From Pseudoalteromonas arabiensis (GTDB lineage: Bacteria > Pseudomonadota > Gammaproteobacteria > Enterobacterales > Alteromonadaceae): a DNA stretch of 64,000 nt. The notes under the pieces are model-generated. The model did no database searches. It had not been told where the DNA came from and saw nothing but the letters and a program-made list of their open reading frames with translations. This document shows, piece after piece, positions 28,301-36,439 of the stretch (position 1 is the stretch's first letter; every line of letters starts with the position of its first letter). The stretch covers positions 48,305 through 112,304 of the forward strand of contig NZ_LRUF01000025.1 of NCBI RefSeq assembly GCF_001550155.1. The letters run 5' to 3'. A program made the translations under genes and the position numbers.

Positions 28301-29884
28301 AAATCATTTCAAGATGCCTTTGCTTTCCCCGCGGATCCCCGTTCAAGCCGCTCTTTAACATTAGGCTTATCTATACCTGCTCGTATTCATTACTTACGAA
28401 TTATGCAAAAACTGCAATCAGGTGAACATTTCTCTGCAGAGGATGTTGTTGAGGTTGCCAGTGGTGAAAAGCGTCAAGTGCTCATTAAGATAAGTGCAGT
28501 CGCGGGTAGTAATCGTCAATTAGATTGCTATGTGATTATTGTTACCGATATTAGCGCACAAAAGTTGGCTGAGAATGAGCTTCATCTGCTGGCTAATTAT
28601 GACACTTTAACTGGCTTGCCTAACAAAACCTTATTTAGTGATCGTGTTAATCACGCCATTGAGCAAGCAGATTATCATCATACAAAAGTGGCTTTATTGA
28701 ATGTAGATATAAAGCGTTTTAAAAATTTTAATGATTCGCTAGGACATGAAGAATCTGACGAGCTTATAAAACGGGTTGCGAGACGTTTAAAGCAGGTACT
28801 ACGTCCACAAGATAGTCTTGCTCGGTTTGACGGCAATGAGTTTATGATTCTTGCAGAGGACTTTAAGCGTATAGATGAGTTACTCGCATTGTGCGCAAGT
28901 GTGATGGAGAGTGTTGAAAGCCACATTGAGCTTAGCTTGCAAGCAGTTAAAGTTAATTTAAGTGTTGGTGTTGCAATTTACCCTGATGATGCCAACAACA
29001 CCAAAGCATTGCTCAAAGCTGCAAATGTAGCGCTTTACCATGCCAAAGGGCATGTTGAAGGAGGCTATCAGTTTTATAAGCAGGAGATGAACTTGCAAGT
29101 TCAACGTACTTTGCATTTAGAATCTCAATTAAGCAAAGCATATCAAGAACATGAGTTTTGTAATTATTATCAGCCAATTATTAGTGCAGAAACGAAGCAA
29201 ATTGCAGGTCTTGAAGTATTACTACGTTGGCCAAGTAATGATAATTACCAACCAGAAGATTTCGCAAATGCCGCTGAAAGCTCGGGCTTAATTACAAAAA
29301 TTATGCTGCAGACTTTATCTCGAGCACTGATTGAGCTTCGTCAGTGGCGTATAACACACCCTGAGTTATATGTTTCAATTAACCTATCGGCGCTTGATTT
29401 TGAAAGTGCTCATCTCGTTGAGAATATTCATCAGGCACTTGATGTATCAGAAGTTCCGCCAAGCGCTGTGGTTTTTGAGATCACAGAGTCCGTGATGATG
29501 CATGATTCAAATAAAGCACAGCAGAGTATGGAAGAACTCAAAGCGTTAGGTTGTCGAATTTATATCGATGATTTTGGAACTGGCTACGCGTCACTAACCT
29601 ATTTAAAACGCTTTCCTATCGATGTGTTGAAAATAGATAAGAGCTTTGTACATGATATTGGCATTGATAAAGATGATGAAGCGATTATTAATTCTACACT
29701 GACCCTTGCTCGCAGCTTAGGGAAGGAATGTGTCGCCGAGGGCGTCGAAAATAAAACACAACTTCGCTTTTTACGCCAATTAGGGTGCGAATATTTTCAA
29801 GGCTATTTATTTAGTAAGCCAGTACCTGGCGACTCGGTTAGCCCGTTATTAAACGCCCATTGGCAAGATGAGTTTAACGAATAA
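25379..29884 (+). CDS. Periplasmic two-component-propeller sensor with PAS, GGDEF and EAL domains
   Basis: 1501-residue membrane c-di-GMP protein. Signal peptide to about residue 25; many Reg_prop-type propeller repeats (WLSTEGGLNRYDG-like, D-x-x-G-x-x-W motifs) to about 690; a Y_Y_Y domain; one transmembrane helix at about 783-803; two PAS-like regions (about 825-945 and 955-1060); GGDEF (about 1070-1225); and EAL (about 1240-1495). The GGDEF signature is degenerate (FDGNEF), so cyclase activity is unlikely. The EAL domain keeps its key residues: EVL with its glutamate, NLSALDF, EITES, DDFGTG, K in VLKIDKSF and AEGVE. Net activity is probably c-di-GMP hydrolysis controlled by a periplasmic ligand. 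GGAAC precedes the ATG. Confidence 0.9.
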   Translation: MTKFLTRIIFCAILITCFSSQISFAQVKRLSTSEGLSQSYVNTMLIDNSGYLWLSTEGGLNRYDGYEVVNIKGPNGELEDAIIDRIYQDPQGYIWIASIQAGLFRYDPSEDSYEQFIPKPTTEEQIFIESVFSMVAVDDKTLWLGRGQDFAKLDLETKQVTSLFKIPERIKSSVIRELYPYKGYIFMGTSNGAYVYQIASGKVRKLEHLQDKPAHIYQNYVKSFAVVNDQTLLVGAVKGLYKVDISQLDKMFTTPEIAFSNEELVRDLNIWKIIKQASKVTLGTDKGLFDYTLATRELIKNTRLKESGYTLADTSIIDVVKDRSGGMWLATKNDGAFYLSYDNYNFINVVASSIKGDGLSHHSIWGLTEYQGRLWLATHNGLTAVDLDTYESEVFLKNYQVDLITTEFSVYQIMPYKGKLWLHTNRGIFSFDPITGQASPVKTADPEQQVLINDWVHGVLLMPTGNLLYVHPDYGMFAYNIDSQKVTRLGGKFDEFEPFLAYGFLPALSSKPDAPLFYNAGILYQVDPQTYDLTTIYTVPEQHENVAVNVMSYIIDNNNVLWLSLSNFGLIGLDATTYEHIYTIDLEKNKLGTLLYDMVLDEAGMIWMSSHKGLWRLNPENLHFQQFTGSEGLLSTEFNSGAFTQLASGQIVYGTLKGFTYFYPMDNHYQQPLIDHVNITNLDLMSRDLPAELKQPIDSVVLEHDDIGLEVAFSAMAFNYQERILYEYQLGDGQKTYTRNNNRVLFPKLSAGKYHLKVWARDPLTGELTPPAILNIEVKYPLWRAPHFIFLYILLIALLAATWVYRRNRTQQILLAAHKESKESEARLKLALEGSHSGMWDWSSKSLIIYQPRLKNELGYDVDGVNLDDYLAKIHPHDKQTFRLEWLEFLSTEKGYFNCTYRLRHADGQWRWYKDFGKVVEWHGNVPEKVAGTYTNMTRELVFEENARLFGAAFEQTRDWVFILDKNLRIRATNKSFQDAFAFPADPRSSRSLTLGLSIPARIHYLRIMQKLQSGEHFSAEDVVEVASGEKRQVLIKISAVAGSNRQLDCYVIIVTDISAQKLAENELHLLANYDTLTGLPNKTLFSDRVNHAIEQADYHHTKVALLNVDIKRFKNFNDSLGHEESDELIKRVARRLKQVLRPQDSLARFDGNEFMILAEDFKRIDELLALCASVMESVESHIELSLQAVKVNLSVGVAIYPDDANNTKALLKAANVALYHAKGHVEGGYQFYKQEMNLQVQRTLHLESQLSKAYQEHEFCNYYQPIISAETKQIAGLEVLLRWPSNDNYQPEDFANAAESSGLITKIMLQTLSRALIELRQWRITHPELYVSINLSALDFESAHLVENIHQALDVSEVPPSAVVFEITESVMMHDSNKAQQSMEELKALGCRIYIDDFGTGYASLTYLKRFPIDVLKIDKSFVHDIGIDKDDEAIINSTLTLARSLGKECVAEGVENKTQLRFLRQLGCEYFQGYLFSKPVPGDSVSPLLNAHWQDEFNE

Positions 29885-29911
29885 AAACCCTAATGCGCGA
29901 TACTTAAATTG

Positions 29912-30859
29912 CTAGTCTTGGCGTTTGCCACAGTGGCGGCAATAAAGGCTACGGTTACGGTTTTTTAATTCATTATGGATCGCTTTATTCGCTTCTTGCT
30001 GGCTTAGCCCAAGTTTATAGCGCAAGTTCTCTAAGTGCTCTTGCTCAACGGGGGTTAGGTGACCGTCCTCAATCGCTTCGTGGACTGCATCAGTAAATAG
30101 TTGCCTACGTTTGCGTAATTGCTCAGAGAAGCTTGACGCCAGTAAACCTGTCGGAATTGCGACCATGCCCATACTCACTAAGGTGATTGCACCACCAAAG
30201 AGCCGCCCGAGTGGAGTTATTGGCACAACGTCGCCATAACCAACCGTTGTCAGTGTAACCATTGCCCACCACATTGCTGCAGGTATGGAGCCAAATTTAT
30301 CCGGTTGTACATCATGCTCTATTAAGTAAATACCGCATGAGGCAATGATTAATACCACTGCCATGATAAAGAATGCTGCGAGTAAGGAGCTGCTTTCTTC
30401 ACGAAATGAATTAAGAAGCAGCTGCATGGCACGTGAGTAACGGGTGAGTTTAAAAATACGCATCAACCTCAGAACACGTAAGAAGCGTAAATCAACACTC
30501 ACAAATACCATTAACAGAGTGGGCAAAATAGCAATCAGATCAATTAAGGCTAATGGGGTAAAGAAGTACTTTATGCGAATTTTAGAGTTCGTTAAGGGGC
30601 TTTCTTTATGCACGCTTTTATCCACGCAAGACCAAAGCCTTAATATGTATTCTAAGGTGAAAATGGCGACCGATACCAACTCTAACGTTAAAAACTCCTG
30701 ATGATATTGCTTTGCCAAAGGGCCAACCGACTCTAATACAATAGCAACAACATTGATCATGATAAGTGACATCAAGAATACATCGAGTGCTCGACCTACT
30801 CTGCGGTATTTACCATTCCCTTCAAAAACACGGGCAGTATAATTTCTTAAACGATGCAA
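29912..30859 (-). CDS. Voltage-gated potassium channel (Kv-type, six helices)
   Basis: 315-residue inner-membrane channel. S1-S3 helices; an S4-like arginine ladder (RFLRVLRLMRIFKLTRYSR, 125-143); S5; the pore with K+ selectivity filter TVGYGD at 205-210; and S6. The soluble C-terminus (about 250-315) is charged and helical and ends in a single CRHC (C307, C310), half of a zinc-ribbon-like knuckle. Annotated relatives are usually called ion transporter. It stands alone, 16 bases downstream of the Pat-type acetyltransferase gene on the same strand, so the two may be co-transcribed. Physiological role unknown. Confidence 0.9.
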   Translation of the reverse strand: MHRLRNYTARVFEGNGKYRRVGRALDVFLMSLIMINVVAIVLESVGPLAKQYHQEFLTLELVSVAIFTLEYILRLWSCVDKSVHKESPLTNSKIRIKYFFTPLALIDLIAILPTLLMVFVSVDLRFLRVLRLMRIFKLTRYSRAMQLLLNSFREESSSLLAAFFIMAVVLIIASCGIYLIEHDVQPDKFGSIPAAMWWAMVTLTTVGYGDVVPITPLGRLFGGAITLVSMGMVAIPTGLLASSFSEQLRKRRQLFTDAVHEAIEDGHLTPVEQEHLENLRYKLGLSQQEANKAIHNELKNRNRSLYCRHCGKRQD

Positions 30860-30875
30860 AATAATGATCCGTTTT

Positions 30876-33545
30876 TTAGTTTAACTGTAGCACCATATTA
30901 ATGCTGCCTTCTTCAAAGTCGCGAGTAATTTTAAAGCCAAGTTTACGGGCAAGCTCTATCATGCCTGTATTTTCCGGTAATGTTATACCAGCAATTTGTT
31001 TAACTCCTTGGTTTTTGCAGTGCTCAATGGCAGCATTCATTAATATGGTGCCGAGCCCCAAACCTTGGCAGTCTGAGCGTACCACAATCGCGAATTCTGC
31101 CTCTTGCTTGTCAGGGTCCATTAATACCCGAGAAACGCCAAGAGTGCACGCTGAACCATTTTGTTCTTGGCTTACAATAAACGCCATTTCTCGGTCATAA
31201 TCAATTTGCGTCATTTTTGCGAGTTGATCGTGATTAAATTGTGGCAGCTCACCAAAAAAGCGCTTGTATCTATCCTCTTTAGTTAAAGATTGATCAAACT
31301 CTAAATGTGCTTGTTCATCTTCTGGCTTTATTGGCCGCAATTGAGCTTGGGTATTGTTTTTAAGCGTTACATCTTTTACCAATTCAATAGGGTAAGGACG
31401 AATACATAGACGTTTACGGTTTGCCTTGGCCTTATAACGACTGAGTCCTATGGTGGCATCAAGCACTAAAAACTGACCGTTACTAGCTAAAATAGGGTTG
31501 AGCTCAACACTGGTTATATCAGGCTGGTCGATTACTAATTGAGAAATTCGTGTTAGTAGGGCGCATAAACGGTACTTATCGACTTTTTCAGGGAGTACTC
31601 TATCTTTTAGCACGCCTTTATCGTGTGCCGCAGCAATTAAGTATTTTGCCAGATTCATATTCAAAGGAGGGAGCGCTACAGCAGCTTGCCCAAACTCAAG
31701 CCCAGTGCCTGCTTCACCCAGCAATATAACGGGACCAAAGTTGGGTTCTGTTTTAATTGCAATGCGCAGTTCATTGGCGCCAGCACGCGGTGCCATTTTT
31801 TGTAGCGAAAACCCTTCAATATGAGCATCAGGGTAGGTGTTTTTGATACGCAGTAGCATCGCAAAGGCAGTTTGTTCGACCTCTTGCGCATCATTTAGGT
31901 TAAGTACCACACCGCCAACTTCTGACTTTGATGGAATGCTCGGGCTAATTAACTTTAATGCCACTGGAAAGCCAAGTTCGATAGCGTGCTCTTTTGCTTC
32001 CGTTGGCGTGTAAGCCACTTCGGTTTGAATACAGTCAATGCCATAGTGAGTTAGAATTTGACTTGCTTCATGGGTTGATAAATAGCTTTGTTCTTCCGCT
32101 AAAAACTCATTTACCACAGCGCGCGCAGCTTCTTTATTTATTTTGGCATCATCGGTATTTGATTCAGGGGTTTGCGTTAAGTGCTTTTGATTTCGGCGAT
32201 AACTGACTAGGTGCATAAACGCACCAACCGCCCCTTCAGGGGTACGATAAGTTGGAATCGCATTGTTAGCACAGACTTTGCGTGCTGCATATGCGGCGTC
32301 TTCACCCATAAAGTTAGTCATGACATAAGGGCGAGCCATTTTTGGGATTTTTTGTAAGGTTTCGACAATGATCTCTGCGTAATCTTCACTCGGAGCAAGC
32401 GCGGACGGAGTATGAATAATGAGTAAGTTTTTAACCTCTTTTGCTTGCAGTAAGATTTCGAGTGCTTGTTGATAACGCCTCGGAGCAGAGTCACCAAAAA
32501 TATCCACTGGGTTTGAGGTCATCTCTGATTGTGGGATCATTCTATTTAGTGCTGAGCGTGTTTCATCACTTAGCTCCGCGAGTTTACCAGAGCTTTGCAA
32601 TAATGTGTCCACAGCCATGACCCCAGGGCCACCCCCATTGGTTAAAATGGTGAGCTGCTCAACTTTTAGAAGTTTAGGGTGCATTGCTAGAGTTTGTGTT
32701 GCAGCAAATAGCTCTCTAAGGTCATTTACCCTTAGCATACCTGCGCGTTGAAAAAGTGCATCGTACACTGCATCTGAGCTTTGTTTACCCCCAGTGTGAA
32801 TCTCTGCAGCAAGTGCCCCTGCACTGGTTTTTCCGGTTTTAATTGCAATGACAGGTTTGCTGAATGCGGCTGCCCGTGCTGCGGAAATAAAGCTGCGGAT
32901 ATCTTCAATGTTATCAATGTATAAAAGAATAGCTTTGGTTTTGGCATCTCGACCTAAAAAGTCGAGTAGTTCATCAAAATTAATATCAATGCAGTCACCT
33001 ACAGAGACAAAATACGAGAAGCCAATTTCTTTATTTTTAGCCCAATCAAGAATTGTAGAGCAAACTGCGGCTGATTGAGAAACAAAGGCAAGTTTGCCAG
33101 AGCTTGCAACCGTGTGCGAAAAGCTCGCATTTAAGCCAATGTGAGGAATTAACAACCCTAAACAGTTAGGCCCAAGCAACGACACATTTGCTGCCTGTGC
33201 AGCGTCTTTTAAATGCTGCTTTTGATCAGGGTTAAGACCTGCTGCGATGATAACAGCATGTTTACAGCCAAGCTCTCCTAATTCTTTGATTATGTCTTTT
33301 AACGTGTTTTTATTGGTACAAATAACGGCAAGGTCTGGCACTTTGGGTAAGCTGGCGATACTCGGGTAAGCGAGCACACCATGTACTGCACTGTGATTTA
33401 AACTCACCGGCATAATTGGGCCTTTGAATCCGCCCTGTAGCAAATTACGCATAACCACAAAACCAGCACGATTAGGTGAGTTCGACGCGCCAATGACAGC
33501 GACTGAAGATGGATTAAAAAATTGGCTAATACGTTTAACGCTCAT
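30876..33545 (-). CDS. Pat-type protein lysine acetyltransferase (NDP-forming acyl-CoA synthetase-GNAT fusion)
   Basis: 889 residues. Order: CoA-binding domain (1-130), succinyl-CoA-ligase-like domains (about 150-460), ATP-grasp (about 480-700) and a C-terminal GNAT (about 720-889, acetyl-CoA loop QGLGLGTILM). This is the architecture of PatZ/YfiQ, which acetylates acetyl-CoA synthetase and other proteins on lysine. The position of the phospho-histidine of true ADP-forming acetyl-CoA synthetases appears to be kept as H250 in AEIHTGG; I recall enteric Pat lacking it. Likely regulates central carbon metabolism. Starts 118 bases from the divergent SIMPL gene; short direct repeats lie in that gap. 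Confidence 0.9.
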   Translation of the reverse strand: MSVKRISQFFNPSSVAVIGASNSPNRAGFVVMRNLLQGGFKGPIMPVSLNHSAVHGVLAYPSIASLPKVPDLAVICTNKNTLKDIIKELGELGCKHAVIIAAGLNPDQKQHLKDAAQAANVSLLGPNCLGLLIPHIGLNASFSHTVASSGKLAFVSQSAAVCSTILDWAKNKEIGFSYFVSVGDCIDINFDELLDFLGRDAKTKAILLYIDNIEDIRSFISAARAAAFSKPVIAIKTGKTSAGALAAEIHTGGKQSSDAVYDALFQRAGMLRVNDLRELFAATQTLAMHPKLLKVEQLTILTNGGGPGVMAVDTLLQSSGKLAELSDETRSALNRMIPQSEMTSNPVDIFGDSAPRRYQQALEILLQAKEVKNLLIIHTPSALAPSEDYAEIIVETLQKIPKMARPYVMTNFMGEDAAYAARKVCANNAIPTYRTPEGAVGAFMHLVSYRRNQKHLTQTPESNTDDAKINKEAARAVVNEFLAEEQSYLSTHEASQILTHYGIDCIQTEVAYTPTEAKEHAIELGFPVALKLISPSIPSKSEVGGVVLNLNDAQEVEQTAFAMLLRIKNTYPDAHIEGFSLQKMAPRAGANELRIAIKTEPNFGPVILLGEAGTGLEFGQAAVALPPLNMNLAKYLIAAAHDKGVLKDRVLPEKVDKYRLCALLTRISQLVIDQPDITSVELNPILASNGQFLVLDATIGLSRYKAKANRKRLCIRPYPIELVKDVTLKNNTQAQLRPIKPEDEQAHLEFDQSLTKEDRYKRFFGELPQFNHDQLAKMTQIDYDREMAFIVSQEQNGSACTLGVSRVLMDPDKQEAEFAIVVRSDCQGLGLGTILMNAAIEHCKNQGVKQIAGITLPENTGMIELARKLGFKITRDFEEGSINMVLQLN

Positions 33546-33604
33546 GCTATTTCCTTCGCTTGCGCTTAGTTGTAAACATTTCAGGGTCTGTTAAGTTTAT
33601 ATAC

Positions 33605-33633
33605 ATAAGATAACCCTTTTATATAAGATAACC
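33605..33633. repeat. Two direct copies of ATAAGATAACC in the Pat/SIMPL intergenic gap
   Basis: The 11-base word occurs at 33605-33615 and 33623-33633, 18 bases apart, between divergent starts. The spacing is near two helical turns, so a regulator-binding pair is possible. Confidence 0.4.
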
Positions 33634-33687
33634 TGTTTACTACGACTTTTCGAGTCAAAAACAGTGACCTACATCAAGGAGATAAGC

Positions 33688-34404
33688 ATGAATAAAGCGC
33701 AGCCGTTTAATGTAATAATTGCCGCGATTGCATTAACGATTGGTTTATTGGGGCTGGGCTTTATTTTAAAAAGTGCTGCGCTTGATGTAAAAGCCATGGA
33801 GCGTACTGTACAAGTTAAAGGCTTGGCTGAAATGGAAGTTGCCGCAGACACCGTTATTTGGCCGTTACAGTTTTCTGATGCCGATAATAACCTTGAAAAG
33901 TTAGTCGGGCGTGTTGAAAATAAAAACGATGCGGTCGTTGCGTTTTTGAAGTTAAATGGCTTTAGCGATGAAGAAATTAGCACGGGAAGCCAGTCAATAA
34001 TTGACAAGCAAGCACGCGAATATGGTGGAGAAAATCAGAAATTTCGTTATATCGCTCGTTCCAATGTTATCGTCTATTCTAATGATATTGAAAAAGTTCA
34101 GCACGCACTGAGTCAGGTTAATCAGTTGGCAAAGCAAGGAATTGCTATAGTGCAAGACAATTACGAAACACGCATTCAATATTTATTTAATGGCCTTAAT
34201 GAGATAAAGCCTGCCATGGTTCAGCAAGCGACAGAAAAAGCCCGCGAAGTGGCGATGAAATTTGCTAAAGACTCACAGTCTAAACTTGGTAAAATCAAAA
34301 CGGCTCGCCAAGGTCAGTTTTCGATTTCAGATAGAGATTCTAATACACCACAGCTTAAAAAGGTGCGAGTCGTTACTAGCGTTGAATATTACTTATCTGA
34401 CTAA
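33688..34404 (+). CDS. SIMPL domain (DUF541/YggE-like) protein
   Basis: 238 residues: an N-terminal membrane anchor or signal (about 9-28: VIIAAIALTIGLLGLGFIL) and a periplasmic SIMPL domain (from VQVKGLAEMEVAADTVIW). E. coli YggE is a relative linked to oxidative stress tolerance; the biochemical role is unknown. The ATG at 33688 is chosen because AAGGAGA (33676-33682) precedes it; an upstream GTG at 33664 has no such site. The 3' end overlaps the convergent flippase gene by 12 bases. Confidence 0.87.
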   Translation: MNKAQPFNVIIAAIALTIGLLGLGFILKSAALDVKAMERTVQVKGLAEMEVAADTVIWPLQFSDADNNLEKLVGRVENKNDAVVAFLKLNGFSDEEISTGSQSIIDKQAREYGGENQKFRYIARSNVIVYSNDIEKVQHALSQVNQLAKQGIAIVQDNYETRIQYLFNGLNEIKPAMVQQATEKAREVAMKFAKDSQSKLGKIKTARQGQFSISDRDSNTPQLKKVRVVTSVEYYLSD

Positions 34405-35649
34405 GCCAAGTACTACAGAGAAAGGTAGCCGCATGCGAGTACAGACAATAACCGTGCGGCTAAGTGCGCCAAGCACAAAGCCACCACTAAATGCCACCGC
34501 CACACCCATTAAGCCAAACTGATCTTTTAAAAGTACTGCCATCAATACCGTGACACTGGTTGCGCCAAGTAATACGTATAAGTTGATAAGCGGGTTACCT
34601 TTTAACTTAATCATACTACTGGCTAAGATTCTTGCAGGTAATAATAGCTGCCCTAGCAATAACAGTATTAAAATCCAAAACCCTTCTTGTAATTGGCTTT
34701 CACCATATAAATGCAGAAGGGGCTTTGCAAGCAAGGCAAGTAGCAAGATAGCGGCAAAGTTAAAACGCCACACCACTTTCATTAGCTCGCCAAGTTGCTG
34801 TTCGGTATTCTCATCAGCCATTAAAATAGGTTTTAAATATTGGTTCGCTGCATTACCTAAAATAGTCAGTAATCCAGCAATAACAACCGCGGGAAAGAAA
34901 ATGCTTACACCTTGTGCACCAAACCAGTGATGCACCAGCAACACGTCAAGTTTTGCCACTAACACGGTTCCTGCACCACTTGCGAGCATGATTAAAGAGT
35001 CTTTACACCATTGCTTGGTTTGGTAGCGAGCAGCGCTTGCGACAATCATTTTTTTGATTAACCAGTATTGATAACTCGCTACACACAAGATGCTACAGAA
35101 CAACAAGATACAAATCTCGACTAAAGATAAATCACCACGTATCAAGTACACAAAAAAGCAAAACCCAGCCGTTAACAATTCAAAAATACATTGCTGCGTT
35201 ATCAGGCCAATTTTAGGTTTGTTTAAAGCCACTAAAAAAGCCGATTGGCTTTGCATAATGGCGCCAATTGGCACCAGTAACAGTAAATAAACGACATGTT
35301 CTTTGGCACTTTGGTGGGGGGATATAGCCTGAAAGCTAATGACTACTGCAGCTACAAAAATTACACCGAATAAACAAGATGCAGCCAAGTAAACATGTTT
35401 TAAGCCACGTAGTAAATCATGTTGTTGGGCTTTATAAAGTGGATAGCTTATTCGCATTAATGACGATGCAAACCCCATGCTTGCTGGCAATAAGAGTATT
35501 TCACAAAGCGCGAGTAACGCGGCGAAAGTGCCAAATTCATCATCGCTTAATAACCTCGCAAGGCACAAGGTGAGAATAATACGACTAGCATGATTCAGAG
35601 CAGTAAAACTACTGAGCGAGAGAAATCCTTTGACGACATCCTTGTACAT
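34393..35649 (-). CDS. Wzx-like oligosaccharide flippase (MOP superfamily)
   Basis: 418-residue multi-pass membrane protein, about 12 helices, starting MYKDVVKGFLSLSSFTALNHASRIILTLC and continuing ARLLSDDEFGTFAALLAL, the typical opening of polysaccharide-transport flippases. No glycosyltransferase or polymerase genes surround it, so it is an orphan flippase. It follows an ankyrin-like gene by 7 bases and was probably transcribed with it. Substrate (lipid-linked glycan) is inferred from the family. Confidence 0.85.
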   Translation of the reverse strand: MYKDVVKGFLSLSSFTALNHASRIILTLCLARLLSDDEFGTFAALLALCEILLLPASMGFASSLMRISYPLYKAQQHDLLRGLKHVYLAASCLFGVIFVAAVVISFQAISPHQSAKEHVVYLLLLVPIGAIMQSQSAFLVALNKPKIGLITQQCIFELLTAGFCFFVYLIRGDLSLVEICILLFCSILCVASYQYWLIKKMIVASAARYQTKQWCKDSLIMLASGAGTVLVAKLDVLLVHHWFGAQGVSIFFPAVVIAGLLTILGNAANQYLKPILMADENTEQQLGELMKVVWRFNFAAILLLALLAKPLLHLYGESQLQEGFWILILLLLGQLLLPARILASSMIKLKGNPLINLYVLLGATSVTVLMAVLLKDQFGLMGVAVAFSGGFVLGALSRTVIVCTRMRLPFSVVLGLVR

Positions 35650-35656
35650 TGAGCTA

Positions 35657-36337
35657 TTAATTTAATGTATGGAGTAACTGGGTCGTTGACACTTGTAAAT
35701 ACGTAGCACAAAGCAACACTTTGCTGTCGGTAATATTTGGTATATCCCTATTGTAAAATTGCTTAAGCTTATTAACTAGGGCTGTGACGGTGGTTTGGTT
35801 GTGGTTTTGATCTACTTCCATCATTGCCAGTAAAGCAGAGAACTCATGTTTTGCTGGCATCTGTGTGTTGTTATTACAAGCAATGTAACATCCTATCGGG
35901 GTTAATCCTTGTTGGTTTTGCGCTTTTAGTGCGACAGCTAAGCTTTCATTGCTTTCAAATAACATCAAAGAGCGTAAGTAATTAAAGGGCAGTTTATTTG
36001 CTTGGCAATGGCTAAACAGGTGATGTAACAGGTTGTTACCCTGTTGATCTGTAATATTAAAAGCATTTTGAAATTTGAGCCCTGGCGTGAAAAAACTGAG
36101 TTTGTCGATATCATCAATAAAGCCGACAGCTTCGCTCGGAAGTGGGCTTGCTTCGAGCAAATGTGCAGCGACATTTTGTAAAAATAGGTATTTTACTTCG
36201 CTGCTATTTGCTAATTGATATAGATGTTGTAACTGCGCTGCTTGCAATACGCTCGACAAACCTTGGTAATCAGTGAGTAACTCTTTTAACTGATGATGTT
36301 GGAGTCGGCTGTTAAGTTGTTCAATAGCGCTTAGCAT
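35657..36337 (-). CDS. Uncharacterised protein with ankyrin-like repeats
   Basis: 226 residues; I do not recognise a named family. The middle resembles degenerate ankyrin repeats: NITDQQGNNLLHHLFSH and NQQGLTPIGCYIACNNN, spaced about 50 residues apart. The rest is helical and leucine-rich. No signal peptide or membrane segment, so probably cytosolic. The ATG at 36337 is preferred over a TTG four codons upstream because GAGAG precedes it. It sits just ahead of the flippase gene and may be its accessory or a regulator; this is context only. Confidence 0.6.
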   Translation of the reverse strand: MLSAIEQLNSRLQHHQLKELLTDYQGLSSVLQAAQLQHLYQLANSSEVKYLFLQNVAAHLLEASPLPSEAVGFIDDIDKLSFFTPGLKFQNAFNITDQQGNNLLHHLFSHCQANKLPFNYLRSLMLFESNESLAVALKAQNQQGLTPIGCYIACNNNTQMPAKHEFSALLAMMEVDQNHNQTTVTALVNKLKQFYNRDIPNITDSKVLLCATYLQVSTTQLLHTLN

Positions 36338-36400
36338 GAAGTCTCTCAATTATTATTCTTTGGGGTAGGTATAGCTATTTATAGCGTGTTTATCAGTAAT

Positions 36401-36425
36401 AAAAAAGGCCGCAAAGCGGCCTTTT
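36401..36425 (-). terminator. Rho-independent terminator of the DUF885 gene
   Basis: AAAAGGCCGC/GCGGCCTTTT hairpin, perfectly paired, with a T-run on the minus strand, 15 bases beyond the DUF885 stop. Confidence 0.9.
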
Positions 36426-36439
36426 AATCAATTATGTTT

